From: Kiritimatiellaceae bacterium
Lineage (GTDB): Bacteria; Verrucomicrobiota; Kiritimatiellia; Kiritimatiellales; Tichowtungiaceae
Length of the DNA: 64,000 nucleotides
Direction of reading: 5' to 3'
Assembly: GCA_013141415.1 (NCBI GenBank)
Contig: JABFQY010000006.1
Location: 107,151 to 171,150, forward strand
Made by a program: the position numbers and the translations under genes. A model generated the notes under the pieces. That model saw only the letters and a program-made list of their open reading frames with translations. It did not search any database and had not been told where the DNA came from. Below, in pieces: positions 7,808 to 16,460 of this stretch; position 1 is the first letter of the stretch; every line of letters starts with the position of its first letter.

Positions 7808-8419
7808 TCATGCGAGCAGGAAAAATGTATCCACCTCTTTTTGAATCGCGGCGTAGTTCGCCGGAATAAACTGATGGGCTTGAATACCGGCGGCGCGGGC
7901 GGCTTCGATGTTGCGTTCCAGATCGTCGAGAAACAGGCACTGTTCACCTTTTACGCCAAGATCGTCCAGCATGTGGCGGTAGATTTCGGCGTTCGGTTTG
8001 CGGGCGCCGACCTGATAGGAAAGAAACAGACCGGTCGCTCCGTCAAAAAATCCCGGCCAGTTGCGTTCAATCGCGTCGATGTGGTGTTCGGCGATGTTGC
8101 TGAGCGTGTAAACCGGCAGGCCGCGCACAATCGCGTCGCGGAACATTTCGTAGCCGGTCGGGTTGACGGTGAACATTTTCTGCCAGACGCCGATCAGTGT
8201 ATCGACCGTCCACGATAATCCTTTGGCTTCGTTCAGATAATCGACGAACGCTTCATCGCTGATGACGCCCTCTTCGACCGCGTGGTGCATATCGAGGTCG
8301 CGTTCCGTCGGCGGCTCGACCGGCGTGCCGGAATCGTCGGCGATCTGCTGGAGCAGAACCTGAAAGTCAAAGTCCACCAGCACGTTGCCAATATCGAAAA
8401 TAAAGTATTTTTTCTGCAT
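7808..8419 (-). CDS. HAD-superfamily hydrolase, IA subfamily
   Basis: A 203-residue haloacid dehalogenase-like phosphatase. Motif I is FIFDIGNVLVDFD near residue 6, with a Gly between the usual catalytic aspartate and the position of the second aspartate (DIGNV, as in YihX-type phosphatases). Motif II is TLSN, motif III a Lys in ARKPNAEIY, motif IV FLDDLERNIEAA. YihX-like enzymes remove phosphate from sugar phosphates such as alpha-glucose-1-phosphate. The ATG at 8419 is chosen because motif I begins there; a longer frame to 8488 lacks similarity. It is divergent from the isochorismatase gene. Confidence 0.88.
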   Translation of the reverse strand: MQKKYFIFDIGNVLVDFDFQVLLQQIADDSGTPVEPPTERDLDMHHAVEEGVISDEAFVDYLNEAKGLSWTVDTLIGVWQKMFTVNPTGYEMFRDAIVRGLPVYTLSNIAEHHIDAIERNWPGFFDGATGLFLSYQVGARKPNAEIYRHMLDDLGVKGEQCLFLDDLERNIEAARAAGIQAHQFIPANYAAIQKEVDTFFLLA

Positions 8420-8533
8420 AAGGCCGGAAAGTTTCCAAGGTTTGGGGAAATGAGCAATACAAATTTCAGAACTCCGTAAAAATTGCATTTATTCCGCGCT
8501 CTGCTACCATGCGTCGCTTCCAAGGAGTCATTC

Positions 8534-9070
8534 ATGCTGAAGAAAGAAAATGCCGTTCTGGTTTTTATCGATGTGCAGGGCCGTCTGGCCGAAATCGTGG
8601 ACGGCACCGAAGTTCTCTACAAGAATCTCCGCCGCCTGCTCGAAGGGATGTATTTGCTCGATGTTCCGGTGATTGTAACCGAGCAGACTCCGGACAATCT
8701 GGGAAAAACCCGCGGAGAGTTCCGCCCGCTGATTATGAGTCTCCCCGTTATAAAAAGCTCCTTCAGTTGCTGCGGGGAACGGGTGTTCATGGAGGTTCTC
8801 GAAAAATCAAACCGGCGCCAGATTATTCTCTGCGGCATTGAAGCCCATATCTGCGTTTACCAGACCGCCAGAGACCTGCTGGCAAAAGGCTTTGAAGTGT
8901 CTGTGGTCGTCGATGCAGTGTCTTCCCGCGACCCGGTCAACAAAGTGCTCGCCCTGCGTTGTATGGAAAACGAAGGCGTTAAGCTGACCGGCACGGAAAT
9001 GCTTCTGTTTGAACTGCTCGGTGACGCCAAGACTCCGCAATTTAAATCCGTTCTCCAGATCGTGAAATAG
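8534..9070 (+). CDS. Isochorismatase-family hydrolase (YcaC-like)
   Basis: The 178-residue protein has the cysteine-hydrolase fold. The presumed triad is Asp in VFIDVQGRL (near residue 13), Lys in KSSFSCCGE or nearby, and Cys in CGIEAHICVYQTA. These match the YcaC/isochorismatase-like group, whose substrates are often unknown amides or imides. The start ATG at 8534 has AAGGAG eight bases upstream. The DMT transporter follows after two bases, so they form an operon and may handle the same small molecule. Confidence 0.9.
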   Translation: MLKKENAVLVFIDVQGRLAEIVDGTEVLYKNLRRLLEGMYLLDVPVIVTEQTPDNLGKTRGEFRPLIMSLPVIKSSFSCCGERVFMEVLEKSNRRQIILCGIEAHICVYQTARDLLAKGFEVSVVVDAVSSRDPVNKVLALRCMENEGVKLTGTEMLLFELLGDAKTPQFKSVLQIVK

Positions 9071-9072
9071 TT

Positions 9073-9948
9073 ATGACTCTGCTCCTGCTCGTCTCCCTCG
9101 TCTGGGCGTTTTCCTTCGGCCTGATCAAGGGCGAACTGGCCGGCCTGCCCTCCGCCGCCGTCGCTTTCATTCGGCTGGCCGTGGCCTTGGCCGTCTTCGC
9201 GCCGTTCCTGCGCCTGAAAACATTACGGGCATCCGACGCCGCCCGGCTGATGATCACCGGCGCGGTGCAATATGGCCTGATGTACGTTACCTACACTCAC
9301 GCCTTCCATTATCTCAAAGCGTACGAGGTGGCGCTGTTCACTGTGCTGACGCCGATTTACGTCGTAATTATCAACGACCTATTCGAACGGAAAGTTAACT
9401 CCGCCGCGCTGGCGGCGGTTGCGCTGGCCGTCGCCGGAGGCATTGTGATTGAATACCGCCAGCTGAGTTCGCCGGAGCTGTGGATCGGCTTTCTGCTGAT
9501 GCAGGCCGCCAATCTCTGTTTCGCCTTTGGACAGATTTTCTACCGCCGCACGATGGCCCGGCTGCCGGAAAACCGCACCGACCTGCAGGTGTTCGGCCTT
9601 TTGTACCTTGGCGCAACACTCACCGCCGCACTGGCCGCAACGGGAACTCCATGGACATCGCTGGTCATCACGTCCAGACAGGCTCTGATTCTGCTCTATC
9701 TCGGTATCGTCGCTTCCGGACTCGGTTTCTTTCTTTGGAATACTGGAGCACGAAAGGTCAGTTCCGGCGCGCTGGCGGTCTTTAATAACCTGAAAATCCC
9801 GCTCGGAATTCTGGTTTCGGTTTTCTTTTTCGGCGAAACCGCCGACTGGCCCCGCCTGCTGGGCGGCGGTGTACTAATCGTGGCCGCGCTCCGCATCACC
9901 AAATCCGCTCTGCCCGTCCAAAATAAGCCGCCCGCCCGTTTGACTTAA
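9073..9948 (+). CDS. EamA/DMT-family transporter
   Basis: A 291-residue integral membrane protein with about ten hydrophobic segments arranged as two EamA repeats, the RhaT/YdcZ-type drug/metabolite transporter fold. The first repeat ends near residue 130 (VALAVAGGIVIEY) and the second contains LLYLGIVASGLGFFLWN, a typical repeat-2 motif. Substrate cannot be predicted. The start follows the isochorismatase stop by two bases, so coupling is likely. The C-terminal tail is short and basic. Confidence 0.9.
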   Translation: MTLLLLVSLVWAFSFGLIKGELAGLPSAAVAFIRLAVALAVFAPFLRLKTLRASDAARLMITGAVQYGLMYVTYTHAFHYLKAYEVALFTVLTPIYVVIINDLFERKVNSAALAAVALAVAGGIVIEYRQLSSPELWIGFLLMQAANLCFAFGQIFYRRTMARLPENRTDLQVFGLLYLGATLTAALAATGTPWTSLVITSRQALILLYLGIVASGLGFFLWNTGARKVSSGALAVFNNLKIPLGILVSVFFFGETADWPRLLGGGVLIVAALRITKSALPVQNKPPARLT

Positions 9949-10002
9949 AAGCTCCGACTGCGGTATAAACGAAGCGTTTTCAACCCATCAAGGAGTCTCC
10001 AC

Positions 10003-11250
10003 ATGATCAAAAAAACCGTCGGGTTTGTTTCCGTGCTGTGTATTATCCTCGCCATCTGCAGTTGTGCTCCGGTCACCATTGATTCCACTCCGTCAGGCGC
10101 GGCAGTGTATGATGCCGCCGGACAGAAACAGCTGGGATCCACACCATTCAACACCAGCGTATTCGTCAGCGAAAAAAACTTCACGGTCCGCAAAGAGCGC
10201 TACTTCGACGAACCCGTCAAACTGAACTACGATTCAGAACGTAACGTCGGCACGCAGCTTCGCCCGATGCCGGTACTGGTTTACAGCAACCCCGATGCTG
10301 ACATCTACGCCGTCGGCGCCGACAAACCGGTTGCCCGGACTCCGTCAAAAATTAAAATCGGCGAAAAAGCCGCCGCCTATACCTTGAAAGCCGCCGACTA
10401 CTACGATCAGGAAATCTCTGTCGGCCTCGACAGCCCCGATCCGCTGGTCGTCAAACTCGTCCGCCGTCCGATTGTCACCCTCTCCGCTGAGCCTGCCGGT
10501 GTTGAAGTGTACGAAAATAACAAACTCGTCGGCACGACACCGCTCCGGGTCGAAATTCTGACCAGCCGCACATTCGAACTGCGGAAGACCGGCTTCTTCA
10601 CACAGGCTGGCACACTGACCGGCGCGCCGCCGTACGAAGTATCCGTTAAACTCCGTCCTTTCCCGATGATCACCGTCACCGCGACACCGGCCGACGCACA
10701 AATCTATCGCGCCGGTGCACTGCTCGGCAAAACGACAGCCACGCTGGCTGTCGGAGAACCGGTTGCTCTCGAAGTCCGCGCCGACCGTTTTTATGCACAG
10801 AACGTCACGTTGACACCCGATTCGTCGGCACAGGTCAATGTTGCGCTCAAGGCCATGCCGTACGTCACAATCAAGAGCGAACCATCCGGTGCTGATGTGC
10901 TGATCAATGGCAAGTCAGTCGGCGCGACTCCGGTCGAACAGCTGATTGAAAAAGAAACGGTTATTGAACTGCGTAAAGCAGGGTTTGTCACCAAAACGGC
11001 CACTTTGACCGGCGCCGACAAGCAGGTTTCTGTAACCCTCGAAGCGGTTCCGGCACCGGTTGAACAGCCGCAGCCCGCCGTTCAGACCGCACCCGCCAAA
11101 CCGGAATCCGCGGTTGCCGCGCCAGTGGCAGCGCAAAAGGCCGCTCCTGAAAAAAAGAGCGGAAGTAATCTTCCGCTGATCGCCGGCATCGCGGCGGTGG
11201 TCGTTGCAGGGTTGGTGTTCTTCCTGATTAAGCGCAAAAAACAGGAGTAA
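10003..11250 (+). CDS. PEGA-repeat lipoprotein with C-terminal membrane anchor
   Basis: A 415-residue surface or periplasmic protein. It begins with a signal sequence and lipobox AICSC (Cys about 22) and contains five PEGA-type units of 65-75 residues, each with a strand such as VTIDSTPSGAAVY, VTLSAEPAGVEVYENN or VTIKSEPSGADVLING followed by a GxTP motif. A Pro/Ala/Gln linker (residues 350-385) leads to a hydrophobic helix LIAGIAAVVVAGLVFFLI and a basic KRKKQE end. PEGA domains occur in S-layer and envelope proteins. Function unknown. AAGGAG precedes the start. A strong terminator follows. Confidence 0.88.
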   Translation: MIKKTVGFVSVLCIILAICSCAPVTIDSTPSGAAVYDAAGQKQLGSTPFNTSVFVSEKNFTVRKERYFDEPVKLNYDSERNVGTQLRPMPVLVYSNPDADIYAVGADKPVARTPSKIKIGEKAAAYTLKAADYYDQEISVGLDSPDPLVVKLVRRPIVTLSAEPAGVEVYENNKLVGTTPLRVEILTSRTFELRKTGFFTQAGTLTGAPPYEVSVKLRPFPMITVTATPADAQIYRAGALLGKTTATLAVGEPVALEVRADRFYAQNVTLTPDSSAQVNVALKAMPYVTIKSEPSGADVLINGKSVGATPVEQLIEKETVIELRKAGFVTKTATLTGADKQVSVTLEAVPAPVEQPQPAVQTAPAKPESAVAAPVAAQKAAPEKKSGSNLPLIAGIAAVVVAGLVFFLIKRKKQE

Positions 11251-11272
11251 CCTTCGCTCCTTCGACGCAAAA

Positions 11273-11298
11273 AGAGCCGCTCGCGCGGCTCTTTTTTT
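11273..11298. terminator. Rho-independent terminator, bidirectional
   Basis: An eight-base-pair stem AGAGCCGC/GCGGCTCT with loop TCGC is followed by seven T on the plus strand and preceded by five A, so it can serve both the PEGA gene and the convergent manA. Confidence 0.9.
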
Positions 11299-11320
11299 GT
11301 GCCTTCAACGGTTGAATCGG

Positions 11321-12271
11321 CTACGGAATCGTCGTGCACAGCACCATCAGTCTGCCGGCAGCAGGATGAAGCGTGTAACTTCCGAGCGCGGCGGGCACCA
11401 GCCACGACTGGCCGGGCGAAAGCTTTTCTTCGCCGTCCGCCCATACGATTTTTCCTGAACCGCCTGCGACAAACAGCGCATGGAAACTCTTTCCGGACAT
11501 AGGAAACTTCTGCGCGGCATCCAGCTCAAGGCGGTCGAGTTGGAAAAACTCACAACTCTGGATTGTTGTTCCGTGGATCTGACAGCGCGGGTTGCCGTTG
11601 TTTTCCCAGTCGATCACCTTCAGCGCTTTATCAATGTGCAACTCGCGCCCTTTACCACCGGCATCAACACGATCCCAGTCATAAATCCGGTACGTCGTAT
11701 TCGAGTTCTGCTGAATCTCCAGAATCAGACAGCCCGCACCGATGGCGTGGACGCGCCCGCCCGGCACAAAAACCGCCCCGCCCTTCTCTGCCGGAATGGA
11801 CTGCATGATACCGGCAAAGGTTTTATTTTCCATTGCCTTCAAAAATTCCGCCTTCCCGACGCCCGGTTTGAGGCCGCAATAAATCTGCGCCGAACCGTCG
11901 CCTTCGAGAAAATACCACATCTCCGTTTTCGGATCGCCGCTAACGGAGGCAGCATTGGCCTCGTTCGGATGAACCTGCACACTCAATGTATCGCGTGCAT
12001 CAATCAGTTTGATGAGGAGCGGAAAATCGGAACCTTTGACGCCGGTGCCGAGCAATGCGGTTTTATGTTCCGGCAGAAGGTCGCCCAGCGTTTTTCCGGC
12101 CAGCGGACCGTTGACAATGGCGGTCGGCCCGTCCGGATGGGTGGAAATCTCCCACGATTCGGCATAAATACCGTCCGGCTTATTCCGGCCAAACAGCTTC
12201 GGAATACGGCTACCGCCCCAGATGTAATCCTTATAGACGGGGCTGAAGCGGAGCGGATAGAGTTTTTCCAT
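11321..12271 (-). CDS. manA: Mannose-6-phosphate isomerase, class I
   Basis: The 316-residue protein interconverts mannose-6-phosphate and fructose-6-phosphate, a zinc enzyme feeding GDP-mannose or mannose catabolism. It belongs to the short bacterial type (B. subtilis ManA/GmuF size). The N-terminus has SPVYKDYIWGG, the zinc site shows VQVHPNE and the catalytic region contains FVPGGRVHAIGAGCLILEIQQNSNTTYRIYDW. It is monocistronic, convergent with the PEGA gene and divergent from the TPR lipoprotein. Confidence 0.93.
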   Translation of the reverse strand: MEKLYPLRFSPVYKDYIWGGSRIPKLFGRNKPDGIYAESWEISTHPDGPTAIVNGPLAGKTLGDLLPEHKTALLGTGVKGSDFPLLIKLIDARDTLSVQVHPNEANAASVSGDPKTEMWYFLEGDGSAQIYCGLKPGVGKAEFLKAMENKTFAGIMQSIPAEKGGAVFVPGGRVHAIGAGCLILEIQQNSNTTYRIYDWDRVDAGGKGRELHIDKALKVIDWENNGNPRCQIHGTTIQSCEFFQLDRLELDAAQKFPMSGKSFHALFVAGGSGKIVWADGEEKLSPGQSWLVPAALGSYTLHPAAGRLMVLCTTIP

Positions 12272-12408
12272 GTTCAGGTTCCTGTTTTTTTATAAATTAT
12301 CTGGCTTCAAAAGGCCGGATGATTAGAGTGCAGGCTAAGCATGAACGAGATACCCGTCCAGTCAAAATCCAGCGCCGGTTTCACCGGTCTCCTCGCGAAG
12401 GAGACCGC

Positions 12409-13557
12409 ATGAACCGATCATGGCTCCGGTGGATACTGCCTGTAATCCTGATGATCTCGCTTTTTTTCGGCTGCAGCCGTAAGCCGGGCGAAAAGCTTTA
12501 CCATGAAGCGCTGACCGAATGGAAAGACGGCAACCTGGTGCGCGCCCGATCCCTGCTCGAAAAGTCGATCCGCCGCCGTGCGGGCAGTGCGGAAAATGCC
12601 GAAGCGTACAACCGGCTCGGAACCCTGCTCTGGGAAATGGGCAACACAAAGGATGCGGCAAATGCTTTCACGGAAAGCTGCCGCCTGAATGCCGGGCAGT
12701 ATGAAGTACTCTGCAACCTCGGCGTTGCGCTGGGCGCGCAGAATGACTTTGCCGGAGCCGAACGCGCCTTTCGCGAAGCTTCTCTGATTCAGTCTGACGA
12801 CTCCCGCCCTCTTTCCTTTGCGGGTGTTCTCTACGCGAAAAATCAACGGTGGGACGAAGCCTCGCATAATCTGAACCGCGCGCTCGGCCGCACTCCGGAG
12901 AATCCGCAACTGCAAACCGCGCTGGCGCTGGCTGAACTGCATACCACCGGCACAGATGCCGCACTGAAGCGCCTGCAGGCCGTGACAAAAAAACATCCGG
13001 ATTATACCCCGGCGCTTTTCAACACCGCCGCCATCTACCGCTACTGGCTGAAGAACCAGCCTGAAGCCAAACGCTGTTTTGAACTCTACCTCAGCAAGGT
13101 CGCTGCAAAAGATAAGTTTGCGGAACAGGCTCGCGCGGAGTTGCTGGCCATCGCCAGCGGTAACAGCGAAAAACTGGTCTTTACGCCGCCGCGCAGTCCG
13201 AACCGCATCAACGCTGACAAAAACTTCCAGAAGGCGCTGGCATACCAGAAGAAAAATGATTTCGACAGCGCGGCCCGCTGGTACATCAAAGCCGTCGAAG
13301 AGGACGACACCTACGAACAGGCTTTCTACAACCTCGGCCTGACCTACTATGCCGCCAACCGGATTGAACTCGCGGCGGAGGCTTTCGCGCGCGCGGTGCA
13401 GATTAATCCGTCGTCCACCAACGCACGCTATAACAGCGCGCTGGCGGAATACCGTCTCGGCCACAACGACCGGGCCCGCCGCGAACTGGGAATCATCCTC
13501 AGCAAGCACCCCGGATGTCAGCCCGCCGTTGATCTGCTGGCCCGTATTCAGGAATGA
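12409..13557 (+). CDS. TPR-repeat lipoprotein
   Basis: A 382-residue protein with a lipoprotein signal ending in lipobox FFGC (Cys about 21). Tetratricopeptide repeats fill most of the rest, for example AEAYNRLGTLLWEMGNTKDA, YEVLCNLGVALGAQNDFAGA and AFYNLGLTYYAANRIELAA. Such proteins are scaffolds for envelope complexes; no partner can be named. The ATG at 12409 has GAAGGAG upstream and fits the signal peptide; the frame is open 30 codons upstream. pyrH follows after 73 bases on the same strand. Confidence 0.88.
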   Translation: MNRSWLRWILPVILMISLFFGCSRKPGEKLYHEALTEWKDGNLVRARSLLEKSIRRRAGSAENAEAYNRLGTLLWEMGNTKDAANAFTESCRLNAGQYEVLCNLGVALGAQNDFAGAERAFREASLIQSDDSRPLSFAGVLYAKNQRWDEASHNLNRALGRTPENPQLQTALALAELHTTGTDAALKRLQAVTKKHPDYTPALFNTAAIYRYWLKNQPEAKRCFELYLSKVAAKDKFAEQARAELLAIASGNSEKLVFTPPRSPNRINADKNFQKALAYQKKNDFDSAARWYIKAVEEDDTYEQAFYNLGLTYYAANRIELAAEAFARAVQINPSSTNARYNSALAEYRLGHNDRARRELGIILSKHPGCQPAVDLLARIQE

Positions 13558-13630
13558 TTTTCCAAAGATGGAAATTTACACTTCGGCGCGGATTTTCTAT
13601 CGTCCGCATCAGCATTCGAGAGGAACCTTT

Positions 13631-14341
13631 ATGAAGTATAAGCGCATTCTGCTCAAACTCAGCGGCGAAGCACTCCAGAACAAAGAAAAAGGAATGAGCA
13701 TTGACCCTGCCGTCCTCGCCTCCATCGGGCGGCAGTTTAAACAATTGATCGAAGCCGGCGCGGAAATCGCAGTCGTCGTCGGCGGCGGCAACATTTTCCG
13801 CGGCCTCGCCGGCGAAGCGGGCGGAACCGACCGCACCACCGGGGACTCCATGGGGATGCTCGCCACCGTCATTAACTCGCTCGCGCTGCAATCGGCGCTC
13901 GAAAACGTCGGCATCCAGACGCGCGTTATGACCGCCATCAGCATGCCCGCCTTCGCCGAACCGTTCATCCGCCGTAAAGCGATGCGCCACCTTGAAAAAG
14001 GCCGCGTCGTTATCTTTGGTGCTGGCACCGGCAATCCATATTTTACCACCGACAGCGCCGCCGCCCTGCGCGCCTCGGAAATCGGCGCTGACGTGCTGAT
14101 GAAAGCCACCAAGGTGGACGGCGTCTATACCGCCGATCCGATGAAAGACAAGACCGCGACCCGCTTCGATAAAGTTTCCTACAGCGACGCACTCAGCAAG
14201 CAGCTCAAGATCATGGACGCCGCTGCCTTCTCACTCTGCATGGAAAATGATATTCCCATCGTCGTGTTCAACTTTTTCAAGGAAGGCGAAATGCTGAAGG
14301 TCTTCCGCGGAGAAAACGCCGGAACACTGGTTAGCCACTGA
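13631..14341 (+). CDS. pyrH: Uridylate (UMP) kinase
   Basis: The 236-residue enzyme phosphorylates UMP to UDP with ATP, the committed step to UTP and CTP. Amino-acid-kinase-fold motifs are clear: RILLKLSGEAL near the start, VVVGGGNIFRG, the TTDSAAALRASEIGADVLMKATKVDGVYTADP segment around residues 138-170. Length is that of the bacterial hexameric enzyme (about 240). It is followed by frr, the widespread bacterial pyrH-frr order. GAGAGGAA precedes the ATG. Confidence 0.97.
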   Translation: MKYKRILLKLSGEALQNKEKGMSIDPAVLASIGRQFKQLIEAGAEIAVVVGGGNIFRGLAGEAGGTDRTTGDSMGMLATVINSLALQSALENVGIQTRVMTAISMPAFAEPFIRRKAMRHLEKGRVVIFGAGTGNPYFTTDSAAALRASEIGADVLMKATKVDGVYTADPMKDKTATRFDKVSYSDALSKQLKIMDAAAFSLCMENDIPIVVFNFFKEGEMLKVFRGENAGTLVSH

Positions 14342-14360
14342 TTTTTCAAGGAGAGTCATC

Positions 14361-14924
14361 ATGGAATCGAGCATGGAAGTACTGCTGGCCGCTGAAGAAA
14401 AGATGGATAAATGCGTGGAGTTCCTCCACCACGAACTGAGCGGACTGCGCACCGGCAAAGCCAGTCCGGGACTGGTTGAAAACATCACCGTTGAATACTA
14501 CGGAACCACCGCCCGGCTGCGCGATATCGCCAACATCTCAACTCCTGAACCGCGCCTGCTGGTCATCAGCCCGTTCGACCCGTCCTCGCTGGGCGCGATC
14601 GAAAAAGGGATCAGCGCCGCGAACATCGGCATCACGCCGATCAACGACGGACGCCTCATCCGCGTGCCGATTCCGGAAATGAGCGAACAGCGCCGCAAAG
14701 ATATGGCCAAAATCGCCTCGCGCGCCACCGAGGAACAGCGCATCGCCGTTCGAAACGTCCGCCGCGACGCCAATGAACTGCTCAAAACGCTCCAGAAGAT
14801 CAGCAAGATCACAGAAGACGACCGCGACGAAAGCCTCGAAGAAGTCCAGAAACTGACCGATGTCCGCATCAAGAAAATGGATGACATGCTCGCCGCCAAA
14901 GAAAAAGAAATGATGTCTGTCTGA
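14361..14924 (+). CDS. frr: Ribosome recycling factor
   Basis: The 187-residue protein, with EF-G, splits post-termination ribosomes. The helical domain begins with MDKCVEFLHHELSGLRTGKASPGLVENI, and the conserved ISPFDPSSLGAIEKGI and NDGRLIRVPIPEMSEQRR motifs are present. Length matches the family (about 185). AAGGAGAG is placed seven bases before the ATG. The stop overlaps the coaC start by one base, so pyrH, frr, coaC and coaB probably form one transcript. Confidence 0.97.
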   Translation: MESSMEVLLAAEEKMDKCVEFLHHELSGLRTGKASPGLVENITVEYYGTTARLRDIANISTPEPRLLVISPFDPSSLGAIEKGISAANIGITPINDGRLIRVPIPEMSEQRRKDMAKIASRATEEQRIAVRNVRRDANELLKTLQKISKITEDDRDESLEEVQKLTDVRIKKMDDMLAAKEKEMMSV

Positions 14925-15475
14925 TGAAACGTATTCTCATAGGTGTGACCGGCGGAATTGCGGCGTACAAGGCGGCCAGTGTCGTCAGTGCGCTCAAGCA
15001 GGCCGGATACGACGTGCAGGTGGCGATGACGCCTGCCGCCTGTCAGTTTGTTACGCCGCTCACTTTCGCCGCGCTGTCGCAGAAAGAAGTCCGCACGGAA
15101 CTTTTCCCGGCGCACCCGACTTCCGACAAAGGCCAGCTCTACCCGCACCTCTACCCCGCCACTGAAGCCGACCTCTTCGCCGTCCTGCCCGCCACCGCCG
15201 ACATCATCGGCAAACTGGCCTACGGCTTCGGCGACGACATTGTTTCCGCCAGCGCGCTTTCGCTCTCGAAAAAGTGCGTCAAACTTTTCTGCCCCGCCAT
15301 GAACACGCAGATGTGGGACAACCCCGTCGTCCGCGAAAACGCCCAGACCTTGGAAAAACGTGGCTGGCAGCGCATCGGCCCCGAAGCCGGCCTGATGGCC
15401 TGCGGAACCGAAGGCGCCGGACGCATGAGCGAACCCGCCGCCATTCTCGAAGCGATTAAAAAAGCGCTCGCATGA
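14924..15475 (+). CDS. coaC: Phosphopantothenoylcysteine decarboxylase
   Basis: A 183-residue flavoprotein that decarboxylates 4'-phosphopantothenoylcysteine in coenzyme A synthesis. It shows the HFCD-family features: N-terminal GVTGGIAAYKA, a conserved His in LYPHLYPATEADL, the substrate motif PAMNTQMW and the redox cysteine motif ACGTEGAGRM. In most bacteria this domain is fused to CoaB as Dfp/CoaBC; here it is a separate gene whose stop overlaps the start of coaB by four bases. Confidence 0.95.
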   Translation: MKRILIGVTGGIAAYKAASVVSALKQAGYDVQVAMTPAACQFVTPLTFAALSQKEVRTELFPAHPTSDKGQLYPHLYPATEADLFAVLPATADIIGKLAYGFGDDIVSASALSLSKKCVKLFCPAMNTQMWDNPVVRENAQTLEKRGWQRIGPEAGLMACGTEGAGRMSEPAAILEAIKKALA

Positions 15476-16143
15476 AAAAGGTTCTCATCCTTTCCGGGCC
15501 GACACACGAATACTTTGATCCGGTTCGCTTTATCGGCAACGCCAGCTCCGGCAAAATGGGCAAGGCCCTCGCCGAAGAAGCAATTAGGCGCGGCATGGAA
15601 GTCGAATTCATTTCCGGCCCGGTCGCGGAAGAGAATCTCCCCAACGTAGATGCGACGCCCTCGTCGCATTCTGACAGCCGGAGAAACGCGACGAGGGCGT
15701 CGCGTCTACATATCCAAAAAGTCATCTCCGCCGAAGAAATGCTGGCCGCCGCGAAAGAAAAGTTTTCCTCCGCCGACTTCATCATCTTCGCCGCCGCCGT
15801 CGCCGACTATCAGCCTGCAAAAAAATCAGACGCGAAACTTCCGAAAGTCGGAAACAGCCTCACGATTGAACTGAAACCGACACCCGACATTGCCGCCACG
15901 CTCTGCGCGAATAAACGGAAAGATCAAGTCGCCATCGGCTTTGCGCTCCAGACGTACGACGGCGAAACCAAAGCCCGTGAAAAACTGATCTCAAAAAATC
16001 TGGACGGCATCGTCCTCAATACTCCCGCCACCCTCGGCGCTGAATCCGGACTCTTCACCTGGATCGATAAGCAGGGTTTGGAAAACTGGGGTTCACTCGG
16101 TAAGGCGGAATGTGCAAAGAGGATTTTAGATAAGTCGGGTTAA
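15472..16143 (+). CDS. coaB: Phosphopantothenate-cysteine ligase, with in-frame palindromic insert
   Basis: The 223-residue protein couples 4'-phosphopantothenate to cysteine, the step before CoaC. Motifs are SGPTHEYFDPVRFIGNASSGKMG at the N-terminus (nucleotide site), ADFIIFAAAVADYQP and the K-rich KPTPDIAATL. Between GPVAEENLPN and KVISAEEML about 22 residues (around 59-80) are encoded by a 64-base palindrome at 15646-15709 and are not expected in the family. The reading frame stays open, so the protein may be functional with an exposed loop. Start ATG overlaps coaC. Confidence 0.93.
   Translation: MKKVLILSGPTHEYFDPVRFIGNASSGKMGKALAEEAIRRGMEVEFISGPVAEENLPNVDATPSSHSDSRRNATRASRLHIQKVISAEEMLAAAKEKFSSADFIIFAAAVADYQPAKKSDAKLPKVGNSLTIELKPTPDIAATLCANKRKDQVAIGFALQTYDGETKAREKLISKNLDGIVLNTPATLGAESGLFTWIDKQGLENWGSLGKAECAKRILDKSG
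15646..15709. repeat. Palindromic element inside coaB
   Basis: Two 24-base arms match as inverted repeats at 22 of 24 positions, separated by 16 bases. Each arm is itself a hairpin: CGACG, loop CCCT, CGTCG on the left and its complement with loop AGGG on the right. The outer ends are GTAGA and TCTAC. Confidence 0.85.
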
Positions 16144-16378
16144 CCCTTGTTGGTTTGGCTGTTTTTAATTTCATCAAGCTTCTGAAGGATTGTGCCCAAA
16201 GAACAATCCCAACATTGACTACAGCCAGAGGGATTCCAATAGAGACAACGAGAACCCTGAACCATTCCGCAACGGATTCGGACGCTATCGGGTGCGTCCC
16301 GTACACTAAAAAAGCGGCTCCGATTAACGTGAAAATGCCACCCTGCCAGCGCATTGTTCTCGGATTTCTTTTTTTCAC
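16055..16378 (-). CDS. Small two-helix membrane protein, hypothetical
   Basis: From GTG at 16378, preceded by GGGGAG, a 107-residue product can be read. It has a basic start, two hydrophobic segments (IFTLIGAAFLVYG, residues about 14-26, and VLVVSIGIPLAVVNVGIVLW, about 40-59) and a basic tail. No family is recognised. The last 30 codons overlap coaB on the opposite strand, so the true stop may reflect a recent change in the gene end. The same strand frame extends upstream through the RAYT-linked palindrome but without a better start. Confidence 0.5.
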   Translation of the reverse strand: MKKRNPRTMRWQGGIFTLIGAAFLVYGTHPIASESVAEWFRVLVVSIGIPLAVVNVGIVLWAQSFRSLMKLKTAKPTRVNPTYLKSSLHIPPYRVNPSFPNPAYRSR

Positions 16379-16404
16379 GATCTCCCCTTTCTTTTTATGG
16401 CGCT

Positions 16405-16457
16405 GACGGAGCCGCGCCCTCCCGTAATTAATCCCAGTGGGTTGCGCTCTGTCGCAA
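16405..16457. repeat. RAYT-flanking palindrome, left copy
   Basis: GACGGAGC at 16405 pairs imperfectly with GCGCTCTGTC ending at 16453; CGCCCTCC lies in the left arm. The element ends four bases from the RAYT stop and resembles the copy at 16933-16990. Confidence 0.7.
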
Positions 16458-16460
16458 CCG

